From Pseudomonadota bacterium (lineage in GTDB: Bacteria; Pseudomonadota; Alphaproteobacteria; Acetobacterales; Acetobacteraceae), in assembly GCA_021845555.1 (NCBI GenBank), contig JAJZVS010000215.1, forward strand, positions 1-6,670: a stretch of 6,670 nt of DNA, in the 5' to 3' direction. How positions within the stretch are numbered: position 1 is the stretch's first letter; every line of letters begins with the position of its first letter. The notes beneath the pieces are model-generated. The model ran no database searches and was not told the origin of the DNA. It saw nothing but the letters and a program-made list of their open reading frames with translations. Below, piece after piece: positions 5,922 to 6,670 of this stretch. The position numbers and the translations under genes were made by a program.

Positions 5922-6670
5922 TCAGCCGGCTTGCGCCAGCCGGCGTGCCACCGCGGTGAACGCTGCGCGCATGGCCTGCGCCTCTCCGCCGGTCGGGCGG
6001 CCGGGACGGTCCTGGTCGTTCCAGGCATAGAGATCGACATGCGCCCAGGGCACGGCGGCGGGAACGAACCGGCTCAGGAACAGCGCCGCGGTGACGGCGC
6101 CGGCGAACGGCTGCGAAGAAACATTGTTGAGGTCGGCCACCTTGCTGTCCAGCCACGGCGCGTAGCCCTCCCACAGCGGCAGGCGCCACAGCGGGTCGGC
6201 CCGGTCGGCGCCGGCATCCAGCAGCGCGCCGGCCCAGGTCTCGTCGTTGCAGAACAGCGCCGGCAGATCGGGACCCAGCGCAACCCGCGCCGCCCCGGTC
6301 AGCGTCGCGCAATCGAGCAGCAGCGCCGGCGCTTCCGCCGCCGCTTCCGCCAGCAGGTCGCACAGCACCAGGCGGCCTTCGGCGTCGGTGTTGCCGATCT
6401 CCACCGCCAGCCCGGCGCGGGTGCGAATCACGTCGGACGGGCGCATGGCGGTGCCGGAGACGGAGTTTTCCACGCAGCCGATGCGCACCGCGAGGCGGAT
6501 CGGCAGGTCGGCCTCCATCACCAGCCGCGCGAGGCCCAGCACGACAGCCGCGCCGCCCATGTCCTTCTTCATCTTCAGCATGCCGGCCGAGGGCTTGAGG
6601 TCGTAGCCGCCGGTGTCGAAGCACACGCCCTTGCCGCACAGCGACAGCAGCGGCGCCGCGGCGTGGGCGC
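5922..6670 (-). CDS. Leucyl aminopeptidase family protein, M17 (N-terminal part outside window)
   Basis: The window holds the last 248 residues, i.e. most of the C-terminal catalytic domain of a cytosolic two-metal aminopeptidase that removes N-terminal residues from peptides. Counting from the first complete codon (6668), the M17 core is intact: CGKGVCFDTGG gives metal ligands Lys13 and Asp18, DLKPSAGM gives the catalytic Lys25, MKKDMGGAA gives Asp36, and the signature NTDAEGRL (93-100) gives Asp95, Glu97 and the catalytic Arg99. The tail motif WNDQDRPGRPTGGEAQAMRA suits the shorter leucyl-aminopeptidase-like subgroup common in alphaproteobacteria rather than classical PepA, so no pepA symbol is given. 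The start lies beyond 6670; an internal GTG at 6626 is within the active-site motif and is not a start. The protein ends at 5922 with TGA. Transcribed in the same direction as marR but 238 bp away, so probably a separate unit. Confidence 0.95.
   Translation of the reverse strand, partial: AHAAAPLLSLCGKGVCFDTGGYDLKPSAGMLKMKKDMGGAAVVLGLARLVMEADLPIRLAVRIGCVENSVSGTAMRPSDVIRTRAGLAVEIGNTDAEGRLVLCDLLAEAAAEAPALLLDCATLTGAARVALGPDLPALFCNDETWAGALLDAGADRADPLWRLPLWEGYAPWLDSKVADLNNVSSQPFAGAVTAALFLSRFVPAAVPWAHVDLYAWNDQDRPGRPTGGEAQAMRAAFTAVARRLAQAG

Noticed and set aside
5515..6639. A 374-codon minus frame across the aminopeptidase and marR genes
   Set aside because: It overlaps two well-supported genes in a different frame and has the Arg/Pro-rich composition of a shadow frame.

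Overview
The window looks like chromosomal DNA from a high-GC alphaproteobacterium, most plausibly Rhodospirillales/Acetobacteraceae. The basis is GC-rich codon use, the style of the protein sequences, and an intergenic repeat made of CCAGGGG...CCCCTGG hairpins of a kind I associate with that group. The taxonomic call is inference. The window holds six protein genes, two of them cut by its ends, plus one predicted leader peptide. I see no tRNA, rRNA, CRISPR array or transposase.

Left part (1-2643): leuA (2-isopropylmalate synthase, 3' end missing) is read leftward. Its upstream region has the layout of a leucine attenuator: a short ORF ending in a Leu-rich run (LALLLRL), then three segments of which the middle one can pair with either neighbour. 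Divergent from it is an acyl-CoA-dehydrogenase-fold gene that lacks the catalytic glutamate at both positions used by true dehydrogenases. It carries Gln and Gly there, plus an Arg near position 84, and its sequence strongly resembles 3-sulfinopropionyl-CoA desulfinase (Acd), which releases sulfite and propionyl-CoA. This is the most notable gene here.

Middle (2644-3969): the whole 240-bp gap after acd is one nested palindromic element with long outer inverted arms, a 22-bp inner inverted repeat and four smaller perfect hairpins. It runs up to the start codon of a WecA/MraY-type polyprenyl-phosphate sugar-phosphate transferase gene, which contains an 11-G tract. A GC-rich inverted repeat spanning both stop codons separates this gene from the convergent MFS gene.

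Right part (3964-6670): a MarR-family regulator and a UMF1/Atg22-like MFS transporter form a likely two-gene operon read leftward. Upstream lies a 238-bp gap with several inverted repeats, then the C-terminal half of an M17 leucyl aminopeptidase, also leftward. The genes do not form one pathway. The coherent units are leuA with its leader, acd alone, and marR-MFS.
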